From: Modestobacter sp. VKM Ac-2984
GTDB taxonomy: Bacteria; Actinomycetota; Actinomycetes; Mycobacteriales; Geodermatophilaceae
DNA: 64,000 bases
NCBI RefSeq assembly: GCF_026967985.1
Contig: NZ_JAPVBJ010000001.1
Location: forward strand, 675,493-739,492
Direction: 5' to 3'
A model generated the notes under the pieces. The model had not been told where the DNA came from, ran no database searches, and was given only the letters and a program-made list of their open reading frames with translations. The first letter of the stretch is position 1. Each line of letters begins with the position of its first letter. Below, one piece after another: positions 42,670-53,327 of the stretch. The translations under genes and the position numbers were made by a program.

Positions 42670-43170
42670 ATGACCGAGACCGACCCCGGCATCGACACGG
42701 CCCCCGTCCGCCTCGCCCCCGGTGACCCGGCGCCCGAGTTCACCCTCCCGGACGCCGACGGCACGCCCGTCTCGCTGTCGTCCTACCGGGGTCGGCGGGT
42801 CATCGTGTACTGCTACCCGGCCGCGCTCACCCCGGGCTGCACCACCCAGGCCGTCGACTTCACCGCGGCGGCCGGGGACCTGGCCGAGGCCGGCCTCGAC
42901 ATCATCGGCGTCTCTCCCGACGTCCCCGAGAAGCTGAGCCGGTTCCGGGAGCAGGAGGAGCTGTCGATCACCCTGGTCTCCGACCCGGAGAAGCAGGTGC
43001 TGACGGCCTACGGCGCCTACGGCCCGAAGAAGCTGTACGGCAAGGAGGTCGTCGGGGTCATCCGGTCGACCTTCGTCGTCGGGGCCGACGGCAAGATCGA
43101 GAAGGCGGCCTACAACGTCAAGGCCACCGGGCACGTGGCGAAGCTGATGCGCGACCTCGGCATCGACTGA
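42670..43170 (+). CDS. bcp: Thioredoxin-dependent peroxiredoxin (BCP type)
   Basis: 166 residues; reduces hydroperoxides with thioredoxin. The thioredoxin fold starts GDPAPEFTLPDADG; the peroxidatic Cys is in ALTPGCTTQAVDF. The usual resolving Cys five residues later in BCP/PrxQ is absent here (Ala/Val/Asp), so it may be a 1-Cys type. The rest (DIIGVSPDVPEKLSRFRE, STFVVGADGKIEKAAYNVKA) is typical. The ATG has CACGAT ending 6 nt upstream and is probably leaderless. Confidence 0.92.
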   Translation: MTETDPGIDTAPVRLAPGDPAPEFTLPDADGTPVSLSSYRGRRVIVYCYPAALTPGCTTQAVDFTAAAGDLAEAGLDIIGVSPDVPEKLSRFREQEELSITLVSDPEKQVLTAYGAYGPKKLYGKEVVGVIRSTFVVGADGKIEKAAYNVKATGHVAKLMRDLGID

Positions 43171-43251
43171 CGGACCCCGTCCCCCAGCGGTTCCTGTCCA
43201 GGGGCTGGGACGGCGCTGGTCAGCCGGGCCCGGCTCGGGCAGGGTCGTGCC

Positions 43252-44691
43252 ATGAGTGATCAGATCGGCGTCACCGGGCTCGCGGTCATGGGCGCCAACC
43301 TCGCCCGCAACCTCGCCCGGCACGGCCACCAGGTGGTGCTGCACAACCGCAGCCGGGGGCGCACCGACGCCCTCGTCGAGCAGCACGGCAGCGAGGGCGA
43401 CTTCGTGCCGACCGGGTCGATGGAGGAGTTCGTCGGCGCCCTGCAGCGCCCACGCAAGATCATCGTCATGGTGCAGGCGGGTGCGGCCACCGACGGCGTG
43501 ATCGAGGAGATCGCCCCGCTGCTGGACGAGGGCGACGTGCTGATGGACGGCGGCAACGCCCTGTTCACCGACACGATCCGCCGCACCGAGGCGCTCACCG
43601 CCCGGGGCCTGCACTTCATGGGCACCGGCATCAGCGGCGGCGAGGAGGGCGCGCTCAACGGGCCGAGCATCATGCCCGGCGGCTCGAAGGAGGCCTACGC
43701 GCTGGTCGGCCCGCTGCTGGAGTCGATCGCCGCCGTCGTCGACGGCGAGCCGTGCTGCACCCACATCGGGGCCAGCGGCGCCGGCCACTTCGTGAAGATG
43801 GTGCACAACGGCATCGAGTACGCCGACATGCAGCTCATCGCCGAGGCCTACGACCTGCTGCGCCAGGGGCTGGAGCTGACGCCGGCCGAGATCGGTGACG
43901 TCTTCGCCAGCTGGAACGAGGGCGACCTCGAGAGCTACCTGATCGAGATCACCGCGCAGGTGCTGCGGCACACCGACGCCGAGACCGGCGGGCCGTTCGT
44001 CGACATCGTGCTGGACGAGGCCGAGCAGAAGGGCACCGGCCGCTGGACCGTGCAGTCCGCTCTCGACCTGGGCGTGCCGGTCAGCGGCATCGCGGAGGCC
44101 GTGTTCGCCCGAGCGCTGTCCGGGCACCGCGAGCAGCGGCAGGCGGCGCAGCAGGTGCTGCCGGGGCCCGACCGCGAGTGGGACGAGCAGGTGACCGACA
44201 AGGACGCCTTCATCGAGTCGGTGCGCCAGGCGCTGTACGCCTCGAAGGTGGTCGCCTACGCGCAGGGGTTCGACCAGATCACCCAGGGCGCCGACCAGCA
44301 CGGCTGGGACATCGACCGGGCGGCGCTGGCCAAGATCTGGCGCGGCGGCTGCATCATCCGGGCGCGCTTCCTGGACCGGATCAGCCAGGTGTTCACCGAC
44401 GAGCCCGACGTCACCACCCTGCTGACCAACGAGTACTTCCGGAACGCGGTCAGCGAGGGCCAGGAGAGCTGGCGGCAGGTCGTGGCCGGCGCGGCCCGGC
44501 ACGGGGTCCCGGTTCCCGGCTTCGCCAGTGCGCTGGCCTACTACGACGGGCTGCGGGCCGAGCGGCTGCCGGCCGCGCTGATCCAGGGCCTGCGCGACCT
44601 GTTCGGCGCGCACACCTACCGGCGGACCGACCGCGAGGGCTCCTTCCACACCATGTGGGGCGAGGACGGCCGCGAGGTCAAGACCGGCTGA
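43252..44691 (+). CDS. gnd: 6-phosphogluconate dehydrogenase, decarboxylating
   Basis: 479 residues; converts 6-phosphogluconate to ribulose 5-phosphate with NADP in the pentose phosphate pathway. The Rossmann motif is GLAVMGANLARNLARHGHQV with NRS after the second strand (NADP preference). The substrate motif FMGTGISGGEEGALNGPSIM is complete. The catalytic Lys and Glu are in GHFVKMVHNGIEY, and the C-terminal dimer tail has RRTDREGSFHTMWG. This is the long, dimeric NADP type. ATG with CAGGGT ending 6 nt upstream. A terminator hairpin follows the stop. Confidence 0.96.
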   Translation: MSDQIGVTGLAVMGANLARNLARHGHQVVLHNRSRGRTDALVEQHGSEGDFVPTGSMEEFVGALQRPRKIIVMVQAGAATDGVIEEIAPLLDEGDVLMDGGNALFTDTIRRTEALTARGLHFMGTGISGGEEGALNGPSIMPGGSKEAYALVGPLLESIAAVVDGEPCCTHIGASGAGHFVKMVHNGIEYADMQLIAEAYDLLRQGLELTPAEIGDVFASWNEGDLESYLIEITAQVLRHTDAETGGPFVDIVLDEAEQKGTGRWTVQSALDLGVPVSGIAEAVFARALSGHREQRQAAQQVLPGPDREWDEQVTDKDAFIESVRQALYASKVVAYAQGFDQITQGADQHGWDIDRAALAKIWRGGCIIRARFLDRISQVFTDEPDVTTLLTNEYFRNAVSEGQESWRQVVAGAARHGVPVPGFASALAYYDGLRAERLPAALIQGLRDLFGAHTYRRTDREGSFHTMWGEDGREVKTG

Positions 44692-44716
44692 TCGACCCCG
44701 CATGACCGTGCGGTGG

Positions 44717-44744
44717 CGGGGCCCGTCCCCACCGGGGGGCCCCG
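44717..44744. terminator. Hairpin between gnd and the LigD polymerase gene
   Basis: CGGGGCCC (44717-44724) pairs with GGGCCCCG (44737-44744) around a 12-nt loop; a few further pairs are possible outside. It lies between two convergent gene ends (44691 and 44757) and fits a bidirectional terminator. No U-tract is present. Confidence 0.6.
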
Positions 44745-44756
44745 TCCTGCCGTGGG

Positions 44757-45713
44757 TCACGACCCGCTCTCGGCTGCCTTCGCGCGGGCGCGGCGCTTGC
44801 CCTCGTGCATCGCGGCCACCCGGGCGACCGGGATGGTGTGGCCCTCGGCGACCAGGTCGGCGGGCAGCTGCTGGGGCTCCGGCAGCGCCGCAGCCCAGGG
44901 GTCGCCGTCCCCGATCCGCTCCCGCACGGTGCCCACGGTGACGTCGCCGGGCCGGACGTCGTCCAGCGCGTCCCAGCCCACCGGCGCGGACACGGGCAGC
45001 CCGGGCCGCACCCGAGGGCTGTAGGCCGCCGCGACCGTGCCCCGGCCGGAACGGGTCGAGTCGACGAACACCCGGGCACCCCGCTCGGCCACCACGTAGG
45101 CGGTGGTCGCCAGGTCCGGATCGAGCCGCTCGGTCCGGGCGGCCAGGGCCCGGGTGGCGGCGGCGACGTCCTCGGCCGGTGAGCCGTGCACCGGGACGAC
45201 GACGTGCAGCCCCGTCGACCCGCTGGTCTTCACCGCCGCCGTCAGCCCGGCCTCGGCGAGCGCGCGGCGGCACAGCAGCGCCGTGCGCACGACCATGTCG
45301 AACGGCGCACCGTCGGGCGGGTCGAGGTCGAGCACCAGGCCGGTGGGCTGCTCCTCCCCCACCCGGCTGAACGGCACGTGGTACTCCACGGCCCGCTGGT
45401 TGGCCAGCCACAGCAGGGTGCGGCGGTCCTCCACCAGCACCTGGTGCACCTCGCGGTGGGCCCGCTCGGACCAGGTGGCCACCGTCCGGACCCACTCGGG
45501 CGCGCCCTTCGGCACGTCGCGCTGGACGAACGGCGCCGCGCCGGGCCGGACCCGCTTGATCGTCAGCGGCCGCCCGGCGAGCAGCGGCACGAGCCGGTCG
45601 GCGAAGGCGTCCAGGTGGTCGACGAGCTCCCGCTTGGTCACCTCGAGCCCGTCGCCCAGCGGGGAGTCCAGGCTGCTCAGCCGGACGCCGTCCCGTTCCT
45701 CACTGGTGGCCAC
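44757..45713 (-). CDS. Stand-alone LigD-type polymerase/primase domain protein
   Basis: 318 residues corresponding to the polymerase domain of LigD, used in non-homologous end joining to fill or extend broken ends. Signature stretches are PLTIKRVRPGA, FVQRDVPKGAPEWV, TLLWLANQRAVEYHVPFSR and the metal-binding LVLDLDPPDGAPF. KTSGSTGLHVVVPVHG and YVVAERGARVFVDSTRSGRG follow, the latter with the third Asp region. No ligase or nuclease domain is attached, and no Ku gene is in the window. GTG start at 45713. Two inverted repeats lie in its upstream region. Confidence 0.9.
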   Translation of the reverse strand: MATSEERDGVRLSSLDSPLGDGLEVTKRELVDHLDAFADRLVPLLAGRPLTIKRVRPGAAPFVQRDVPKGAPEWVRTVATWSERAHREVHQVLVEDRRTLLWLANQRAVEYHVPFSRVGEEQPTGLVLDLDPPDGAPFDMVVRTALLCRRALAEAGLTAAVKTSGSTGLHVVVPVHGSPAEDVAAATRALAARTERLDPDLATTAYVVAERGARVFVDSTRSGRGTVAAAYSPRVRPGLPVSAPVGWDALDDVRPGDVTVGTVRERIGDGDPWAAALPEPQQLPADLVAEGHTIPVARVAAMHEGKRRARAKAAESGS

Positions 45714-45762
45714 CCGGTCACCGTGCCGCGCTGGGCCGCCCAGGGCAACCGGGCCCGACGCC

Positions 45763-45814
45763 GTCCTCCCGCACCAACGACTGGCCCCCTGCACCAACGC
45801 TGGTGCGGGAGGAC
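45763..45814. repeat. 17-bp inverted repeat (one mismatch) around an 18-nt loop
   Basis: GTCCTCCCGCACCAACG at 45763-45779 is mirrored at 45798-45814 with one mismatch. Its GCACCAACG part also recurs directly at 45791-45799, so alternative pairings are possible. It lies between the LigD-polymerase start and the MBL gene end on the minus strand. Confidence 0.7.
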
Positions 45815-45817
45815 AGC

Positions 45818-45842
45818 CAGTGATCAGGTCACCTGATCACTG
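45818..45842. promoter_or_regulatory. 25-bp near-perfect palindrome upstream of the LigD polymerase gene
   Basis: CAGTGATCAGGT, one central C, then the exact reverse complement. The loop is too small for an RNA hairpin, so an operator or cruciform is more likely. It starts 3 bp after the preceding inverted repeat and lies 105 bp before the LigD-polymerase start. Confidence 0.55.
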
Positions 45843-45862
45843 CTGCAGGGGCGGCGGGGGGC

Positions 45863-46603
45863 TCAGATGTCGTGGACCGCGGCGTGCCGGGCCAGCTCGG
45901 CGGCCGGGAAGACCGACCGGGCCGCGGCCAGCTGCGCCTCGGCGTCCACCCAGGCGGGCACGTGCGTGACGAGCATCCGGCCGACCCCGGCGGCGGCCGC
46001 GAGCTCACCGGCCTGTCGGCCGGTCAGGTGCAGCCCCGGGGGCAGGTCGGGGACGTCGGGGTGGGCGGCCTCGGCCAGGAGCACGTCGGCGCCCCGGGCC
46101 AGCTCCACCACGGCGTCCGACGGGCCGGTGTCGCCGGTGTAGACCAGCGACCGGCCACCGGCGGTCAACCGCACGGCGTAGCACTCGACCGGGTGGGCGG
46201 TGCGGACCGTCCTGACCTCGAACGGCCCGATGGACCAGGCGCCCGGGCCGATCGGGGTGACGTCGAAGACGTCGTCGATCGGCCCGCCGTCGGCGTCGTA
46301 GGCGGCCGCCAACCGGCGGTCGGCACCGACCGGTGCGTACAGCGGCACCGCGCGACCGTCGGAGCGACCCGAGTAGCGGTGCCACACGATGAACGGCGCC
46401 GCGTCCAGGCAGTGGTCGGCGTGCAGGTGGCTGAGGTAGACGGCGTCGACCCGGCCGGGGTCGGTGAGCCCCTGCAGGGCGCCGAAGGACCCGTTGCCCA
46501 GGTCCAGCAGCAGCGCGAACTCCCCGTGCTCCACCAGGTAGCAGGACGCCGGGGAGGACGGGCCGGGTGCGCTGCCGGAGCAGCCGACGACGGTGAGCCT
46601 CAC
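45863..46603 (-). CDS. Metallo-beta-lactamase-fold phosphodiesterase (Rv1339-like)
   Basis: 246 residues, MBL fold of the RNase Z/PDE type. The metal motif is [12 protein letters not shown] (HxHxDH), with further ligands in [23 protein letters not shown] and VTHVPAW. The gene follows murI with a GTGA overlap, as Rv1339 does in Mycobacterium tuberculosis, and Rv1339 has been shown to be an atypical cAMP phosphodiesterase. A role in hydrolysing cyclic nucleotides is therefore likely but rests on gene order and family. The N-terminus [20 protein letters not shown] is intact. Confidence 0.88.
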   Translation of the reverse strand: MRLTVVGCSGSAPGPSSPASCYLVEHGEFALLLDLGNGSFGALQGLTDPGRVDAVYLSHLHADHCLDAAPFIVWHRYSGRSDGRAVPLYAPVGADRRLAAAYDADGGPIDDVFDVTPIGPGAWSIGPFEVRTVRTAHPVECYAVRLTAGGRSLVYTGDTGPSDAVVELARGADVLLAEAAHPDVPDLPPGLHLTGRQAGELAAAAGVGRMLVTHVPAWVDAEAQLAAARSVFPAAELARHAAVHDI

Positions 46604-47427
46604 GCCCCGGCCTCCGCACCCGCGCGCAGCACCGCGTCGACCTCCGGGCCGAGGAACCGCCGGCCGAGCCGGGCGAAGGGCTCGGGGTCGCCGGTGGCGA
46701 GGAACCGGTGCACCGGCGGTGGGCCATCCGGGTCGCGCAACAGGTCGGTCCGGGTCAGCACCCGGTACACGTCCTTGGCCGTCTCCTCCGCGCTGGACAC
46801 CAGCGTAACCTCCTCACCCAGCACCAGCGACAGCACGCCGGTGAGCAGCGGATAGTGCGTGCAGCCGAGCACGACGGTGTCGACACCGGCTCCCAGCAGC
46901 GGGTCCAGGTAGGACTGCGCGAGCCCGACGAGCTGCCGGCCGCTGGTGATCCCGCGCTCGACGAAGTCGACGAAGCTGGGGCAGGCGGCGCTGGTGACGC
47001 TGAGCTGCGGCGCCGCGGCGAACGCGTCCTCGTAGGCCCCGCTGGTGACGGTGGCCTGGGTGGCGATGACGCCCACCCGGCCGTTGCGCGTCGCCGCGGT
47101 TGCCCGGCGGACGGCGGGGAGCACGACCTCGACCACCGGGACGTCGTAGCGCTCCCGCGCGTCGCCCAGGCAGGCGGCGCTGGCGGAGTTGCAGGCGATG
47201 ACGAGCATCTTGACCCCGTCGGCGACCAGCTGGTCCATCGCCGCCAGCGAGTGCCGGCGCACGTCCGCGATCGGCCGCGGCCCGTACGGGCTGTGCGCGG
47301 TGTCGCCGAGGTAGCGGATGGCCTCGTGCGGGAGCTGGTCGAGGACGGCGCGGGCCACGGTGAGCCCACCGACCCCGGAGTCGAAGATCCCGATGGGCGC
47401 GTCCGCCCCCGCTGTCGCAGTGCTCAT
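46600..47427 (-). CDS. murI: Glutamate racemase
   Basis: 275 residues; makes D-glutamate for peptidoglycan. The two catalytic Cys are in [13 protein letters not shown] and [10 protein letters not shown]. The N-terminal signature [18 protein letters not shown] and the stretch [14 protein letters not shown] are complete. I chose the ATG at 47427; another ATG at 47460 would add 11 residues with no better ribosome site. TAGCCT lies 10 nt upstream of the chosen start. The gene is followed by the overlapping MBL phosphodiesterase gene. Confidence 0.95.
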   Translation of the reverse strand: MSTATAGADAPIGIFDSGVGGLTVARAVLDQLPHEAIRYLGDTAHSPYGPRPIADVRRHSLAAMDQLVADGVKMLVIACNSASAACLGDARERYDVPVVEVVLPAVRRATAATRNGRVGVIATQATVTSGAYEDAFAAAPQLSVTSAACPSFVDFVERGITSGRQLVGLAQSYLDPLLGAGVDTVVLGCTHYPLLTGVLSLVLGEEVTLVSSAEETAKDVYRVLTRTDLLRDPDGPPPVHRFLATGDPEPFARLGRRFLGPEVDAVLRAGAEAGA

Positions 47428-47499
47428 GTCGGCAGCCAGGCTAACGGCCCGGTCGGACATCGCCGCGCGTCCGGGCTGAGATGGCCGTCTCAGCTCAGG

Positions 47500-49562
<2,063 letters not shown>

Positions 49563-50036
49563 TCAGTCGTAGACGACGGTGGTCGGCGAGTGGCCGAACA
49601 GATAGGACTCCACGACCTCGACGTCCTCCTCGCGCACCTCGCCGTCGACGATCCGGAAGCTGCGGAACTCCACGGTGTCCCCGGCCAGGCCGGTCTGGGC
49701 GCCGTGCTCGCGGGTGGAGACCAGCACGTAGTGCGCCTCGGGCTCGGAGGCGTAGCTGATGTCGGTGCGCGAGGGACGGGCCTCGGTGGCGGTGTGCGAG
49801 TGGTAGATGACCACGGGGACCTCGTCCCGGTCGTCCATCTCGCGGTACAGCTTCAGCAGGTCGCCGCTGTCGAACTCGTAGAACGTCGGTGAGCGGGCCG
49901 CGTTGAGCATCGGGATGAAGCGCTCGGGCCGGTCGCTGCCCTCGGGGCCGGCGACGACACCACAGGCCTCGTCCGGGTGGTCTTCCCGGGCGTGGGCCAC
50001 GATGGCGTCGTAGGTCGCGCGGTCGATGCGCAGCAC
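49563..50036 (-). CDS. mec: Mec-type JAMM metallopeptidase (CysO-cysteine hydrolase)
   Basis: 157 residues, M67 family. The zinc motif is HSHTATEARPSRTD (HxHx7Sx2D), with the upstream Glu in EACGVVAG. In mycobacteria it cleaves cysteine from the CysO-Cys adduct. Beside a CysO that ends in Gly-Gly-Cys it may also process the precursor carrier. GTG start at 50036. It is divergent from a small membrane-protein gene. The C-terminal extension REEDVEVVESYLFGHSPTTV is moderately acidic. Confidence 0.93.
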   Translation of the reverse strand: MLRIDRATYDAIVAHAREDHPDEACGVVAGPEGSDRPERFIPMLNAARSPTFYEFDSGDLLKLYREMDDRDEVPVVIYHSHTATEARPSRTDISYASEPEAHYVLVSTREHGAQTGLAGDTVEFRSFRIVDGEVREEDVEVVESYLFGHSPTTVVYD

Positions 50037-50159
50037 GGGCCCAGTCTAGGCAGCGTCACCGCCCGACGTCCTCCCCGGCCCGGGACGAGCGCCGGAACGG
50101 GTGACCGCCAGGGGAACGGATTGCGTCCCAGGGGTGTCCGGACGATAACGTCGCCGACC

Positions 50160-50513
50160 GTGGTGATCGAGGTTCTCATGGTGCTCGGCGTCGTCCTGGT
50201 CGCGCTGCCGGCCCTGGCCCTCGGGTCGGCCCGGCTGCGCCACCGCAGTGGCCGCGCCACGGACCAGCGCACCGACCGGGTCGAGCTGGTGCTGGTGGTG
50301 GTCGGCCGGCTCATCGGGCTGGTGCTGCTGGCCGCCCTGTCCGGCATCACCCTGGTGTCCTGCATCGGGGCGATCGTGCAGGACGTGACGGTGCACAGCC
50401 TGGTCTACGTGTTCTTCGTCGCCGACCTGCTCGTCGCCATCCTGGTGCTGCTCACCGCCGGTCGCCTCGACCGGCGGCCAAGGCGTCGATCAGCGAGCCC
50501 TGCACCGCGGTGA
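50160..50513 (+). CDS. Small membrane protein, three segments (117 aa)
   Basis: 117 residues with about three membrane segments ([60 protein letters not shown]) and a basic C-terminus. I do not recognise the family. A promoter is visible: TTGCGT (50121-50126), 17 bp, GATAAC (50144-50149), which places the transcript start close to the GTG at 50160, so translation is probably leaderless. Its 3' end overlaps the end of the DUF2017 gene by 62 nt on the opposite strand. Confidence 0.7.
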   Translation: MVIEVLMVLGVVLVALPALALGSARLRHRSGRATDQRTDRVELVLVVVGRLIGLVLLAALSGITLVSCIGAIVQDVTVHSLVYVFFVADLLVAILVLLTAGRLDRRPRRRSASPAPR

Positions 50514-50964
50514 GCCAGTAGTAGACGGCCAGCTGCGAGTTCTCGTCGTCCGCCCCCTCCCCGGAGGGGTCGATGTCCGGGGGCTCGGTCTCCGCGGTGA
50601 TGCCCAGCCGGGTGCCCATCGCGAGCCGGAGGTCGTTGGTGGTGCGCAGCCAGGCCCGCGCCTGCTCGGCGTCCAGCCGCACCTCGCCGCCCTCGCGGGG
50701 CACGGTGGCCCGGACCATCGCCAGGTCGTCGGCCTTGCCGCTGCGCAGCCCGGCCTCGGTGAGGTCGCGGTACTCGGCGGCCAGCTGCGGGTCGCTGGCG
50801 TGCCCGCTGGGCAGCAGCCGGGCCAGGACCGGGTCGCCGCCGGAGTCGGCCGCATCGGCGACGAGCAGCTGCTCGAGCTGGTCGAGCAGCAGGTTCACGA
50901 TGTCGGCCTCGGCGTCGACCAGCCGGGCCACGAACTGGTCGCCCTTGCGGCGGAACGGCTTCAT
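50452..50964 (-). CDS. DUF2017 protein
   Basis: 170 residues, soluble and helical. Recognised by [53 protein letters not shown] and [16 protein letters not shown]. Function unknown, but the gene sits directly after clpS in most actinobacteria (Rv1332 in M. tuberculosis). The ATG at 50964 overlaps the clpS stop (ATGA), so it is made together with ClpS and may serve the ClpCP pathway. Its last 62 nt are antisense to the small membrane-protein gene. Confidence 0.88.
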   Translation of the reverse strand: MKPFRRKGDQFVARLVDAEADIVNLLLDQLEQLLVADAADSGGDPVLARLLPSGHASDPQLAAEYRDLTEAGLRSGKADDLAMVRATVPREGGEVRLDAEQARAWLRTTNDLRLAMGTRLGITAETEPPDIDPSGEGADDENSQLAVYYWLTAVQGSLIDALAAGRGDRR

Positions 50965-51254
50965 GCGTCCCGCTGGTAGGTGGCCCACAGCCCGTAGGCG
51001 TGCAGCCGGCTGGTGTCGTGCTCCATCCGCTCCCGCGGACCGGAGCTCACGATCGCCTTGCCCTCGTTGTGCACCTGCAGCATGAGCTCCGTCGCGGTCG
51101 CCTCGTCGTACCCGAACAGCTCCTGGAGCACGAAGGTCACGTAGGTCATCAGGTTGACCGGGTCGTCCCAGACGACGGTGACCCAGGGACGGTCGAGGGC
51201 GAACTCCTCCGTCGTCGTCTCCGACACCCTCTCGGGCGCAAGCGGTCCGGCCAC
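50961..51254 (-). CDS. clpS: ClpS adaptor for the N-end rule
   Basis: 97 residues; delivers substrates with bulky N-terminal residues to ClpCP/ClpAP. The core binding residues are in [20 protein letters not shown], followed by [20 protein letters not shown] with the conserved His. The N-terminus is longer than the minimal core. GTG start at 51254. It is divergent from pncB across 62 bp; TAGAGT-like and TATCGT-like hexamers serve the two directions. Order clpS-DUF2017 with pncB opposite matches mycobacteria. Confidence 0.94.
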   Translation of the reverse strand: MAGPLAPERVSETTTEEFALDRPWVTVVWDDPVNLMTYVTFVLQELFGYDEATATELMLQVHNEGKAIVSSGPRERMEHDTSRLHAYGLWATYQRDA

Positions 51255-51316
51255 GTGAGCACTCTAGGACGGCCGCCTCCCGGAACGCAGTCGGTGGGCA
51301 CCTATCGTGCTGCTCC

Positions 51317-52612
51317 ATGCCGCAGAGCCCACCGCTCAGCCCCGCGATGTTCACCGACCGCTACGAGCTGACGATGCTGGCCGCCGCCCTCCGCGACGGC
51401 ACCGCCGACCGGGACTGCGTCTTCGAGGTGTTTGCCCGCCGGCTGCCGCACGGCCGGCGGTACGGGGTGCTCGCCGGCACCGGCCGGTTCCTGGAGGCGC
51501 TGGCCGGCTTCCGGTTCGGCGAGGCCGAGCTCGACGCGCTGAGGCAGCAGGGCGTCGAGGACCCGCGGCTGCTGGAGCACCTGGCCGGCTTCCGCTTCAC
51601 CGGGGACGTCGACGGCTACGCCGAGGGCGACCTCTACTTCCCCGGCTCCCCGGTGCTGACCGTGCGCGCCCCGTTCGGCCAGGCGGTGCTGCTGGAGACC
51701 CTGGTGCTGTCGATCCTCAACCACGACAGCGCCATCGCCGCGGCCGGAGCACGGATGGTCGGCGCCGCCTGTGGCCGGCCGTGCATCGAGATGGGCTCCC
51801 GGCGCACCCACGAGGAGGCCGCCGTCGCCGCCGCCCGGGCCGCCGCCCTGGTCGGGTTCTCGGCGACGTCGAACCTCGCCGCCGGCGCCCGCTACGGCAT
51901 CCCCACGACCGGCACCAGCGCGCACGCGTTCACCCTGCTGCACGACGACGAGGCGGCGGCGTTCCGCGCGCAGCTGGACACCCTGGGCGTGGGGACGACG
52001 CTGCTGGTCGACACCTACGACACCGAGCAGGGCATCCGGACGGCGATCGAGGTGGCCGGCCCGGAACTGGGCGCCGTCCGGCTGGACTCCGGCGACCTCG
52101 CCATCGAGGCGACCCGCGCCCGCGAGCTGCTCGACTCCCTCGGCGCGACGGGCACCCGGGTGATCGTCACCAGCGACCTGGACGAGTACGCGATCGCCGC
52201 CCTGGCGGCCGCCCCGGTCGACGGCTACGGGGTGGGCACCTCCCTGGTGACCGGCTCCGGCTCGCCCACGGTCGGGATGGTCTACAAGCTGGTGGCGCGG
52301 GACGGCGTACCGGTGGCCAAGAACTCCGTGGGCAAACGCTCGGTGGGTGGCCGCAAGCACGCCGTGCGCCGGCACGACGCCGACGGGACGGCGACCGCAG
52401 AGGTGGTCAGCGCGGCACCGGTCACCACCCGGGAACACGACCGCGAGCTGATCCGGCCACTGGTCCGGGGCGGGGAGCTGGTGGAGCCCCGGTCCCCCGC
52501 CGACTCGCTGGCCGCAGCGCAGGAACTGCACGCCCGGGCGCGCGACGCCCTGCCCACGGAGGCGTGGTCGCTGTCCCGGGGCGAACCGGCGATCGACACC
52601 GTCACCGAGTAG
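51317..52612 (+). CDS. pncB: Nicotinate phosphoribosyltransferase
   Basis: 431 residues; converts nicotinate and PRPP to nicotinate mononucleotide in NAD salvage. The motifs are MFTDRYELTMLAAALRDGTA, FEVFARRLPHGRRYGVLAG, EMGSRRTHEEAAVAAARAA, GTSAHAFTLLHDDEAAAFRA and VRLDSGDLAIEATRARELLD; the catalytic His is expected in GTSAHAF. ATG with TATCGT ending 8 nt upstream, so possibly leaderless. A nicotinamidase gene follows 52 bp later, giving two successive salvage steps. Confidence 0.95.
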   Translation: MPQSPPLSPAMFTDRYELTMLAAALRDGTADRDCVFEVFARRLPHGRRYGVLAGTGRFLEALAGFRFGEAELDALRQQGVEDPRLLEHLAGFRFTGDVDGYAEGDLYFPGSPVLTVRAPFGQAVLLETLVLSILNHDSAIAAAGARMVGAACGRPCIEMGSRRTHEEAAVAAARAAALVGFSATSNLAAGARYGIPTTGTSAHAFTLLHDDEAAAFRAQLDTLGVGTTLLVDTYDTEQGIRTAIEVAGPELGAVRLDSGDLAIEATRARELLDSLGATGTRVIVTSDLDEYAIAALAAAPVDGYGVGTSLVTGSGSPTVGMVYKLVARDGVPVAKNSVGKRSVGGRKHAVRRHDADGTATAEVVSAAPVTTREHDRELIRPLVRGGELVEPRSPADSLAAAQELHARARDALPTEAWSLSRGEPAIDTVTE

Positions 52613-52664
52613 CGGCCGCAGGCCCCACCCGCCAGGAGGGACGTCGCCGGGGCAGGATGAGGCC

Positions 52665-53234
52665 ATGACCCGGGCACTGGTGATCGTGGACGTGCAGAAC
52701 GACTTCTGTGAGGGCGGGAGCCTCGCCGTCGACGGCGGCACCGCCGTCGCCCGGGCGATCAGCGCCCACGCCGCCGCGACCGACTACGCGCACGTCGTCG
52801 CGACCCGGGACCACCACGTCGACCCGGGTGGCCACTTCGCCGCGCAGCCCGACTACCTGGAGACCTGGCCGGCGCACTGCGTCGTCGGGACGTCCGGGGT
52901 CGAGCTGCACTCGGACCTGGACCGGCGGCCGATCGAGGCGGTCTTCGACAAGGGCGAGTACGAGGCCGCCTACTCCGGCTTCGAGGGCTCCTTCGACGGG
53001 CAGGCCCTGGCCGACTGGCTGCGGGCCCACGAGGTCGACGCCGTCGACGTGGTCGGCATCGCCACCGACCACTGCGTCCGGGCGACCGCGCTGGACGCGG
53101 TCGGCGCCGGGTTCGCCACCCGGGTGCTGCTGCACCTCACCGCCGGGGTCTCCCCCGCCACGACCGACGCCGCCCTGGAGCAGCTCCGCACCGCCGGGGT
53201 GGAGCTGGAGGGCAACGTCCACGGGACTGCGTGA
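52665..53234 (+). CDS. pncA: Nicotinamidase (isochorismatase family)
   Basis: 189 residues; deamidates nicotinamide to nicotinate for the PncB step just upstream. The catalytic Asp is in IVDVQNDFCEGGSLAV, the metal site in TRDHHVDPGGHFA, and the nucleophile Cys in GIATDHCVRATALDAV. The ATG has CAGGAT ending 6 nt upstream. The last five codons plus stop are the first unit of an 18-bp repeat present in four copies, so the gene end itself has been duplicated three times downstream without altering the protein. Confidence 0.95.
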   Translation: MTRALVIVDVQNDFCEGGSLAVDGGTAVARAISAHAAATDYAHVVATRDHHVDPGGHFAAQPDYLETWPAHCVVGTSGVELHSDLDRRPIEAVFDKGEYEAAYSGFEGSFDGQALADWLRAHEVDAVDVVGIATDHCVRATALDAVGAGFATRVLLHLTAGVSPATTDAALEQLRTAGVELEGNVHGTA

Positions 53235-53288
53235 GTCCACGGGACTGCGTGAGTCCACGGGACTGCGTGAGTCCACGGGACTGCGTGA
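53217..53288 (+). repeat. 18-bp tandem repeat, four identical copies, starting inside pncA
   Basis: GTCCACGGGACTGCGTGA occurs four times without change at 53217, 53235, 53253 and 53271. The first copy holds the end of pncA including TGA. At each junction GGACT-GCGTG-AGTCC can form a 5-bp stem, so RNA from the array gives a row of small hairpins. Confidence 0.95.
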
Positions 53289-53300
53289 CCGGAGCTGACG

Positions 53301-53327
53301 GCGGTGTGACCCCGCGGGTCACACCGC
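53301..53327. terminator. Terminator hairpin overlapping the serB stop
   Basis: GCGGTGTGACCC-CGC-GGGTCACACCGC forms a 12-bp stem with a 3-nt loop between convergent pncA and serB. It includes the serB stop codon and probably terminates both transcripts. Confidence 0.75.

Noticed and set aside
40786-45495. 1569-codon minus-strand open frame crossing gnd, bcp and yjbQ
   Set aside because: Only its end is real (rdgB). The rest is antisense to well-recognised genes and shows low-complexity Arg/Gly/Ala composition.
45818-45842. CRP site in the palindrome GTGATCAGGTCAC
   Set aside because: The spacing between GTGA and TCAC is 5 bp, not the 6 bp of CRP sites.
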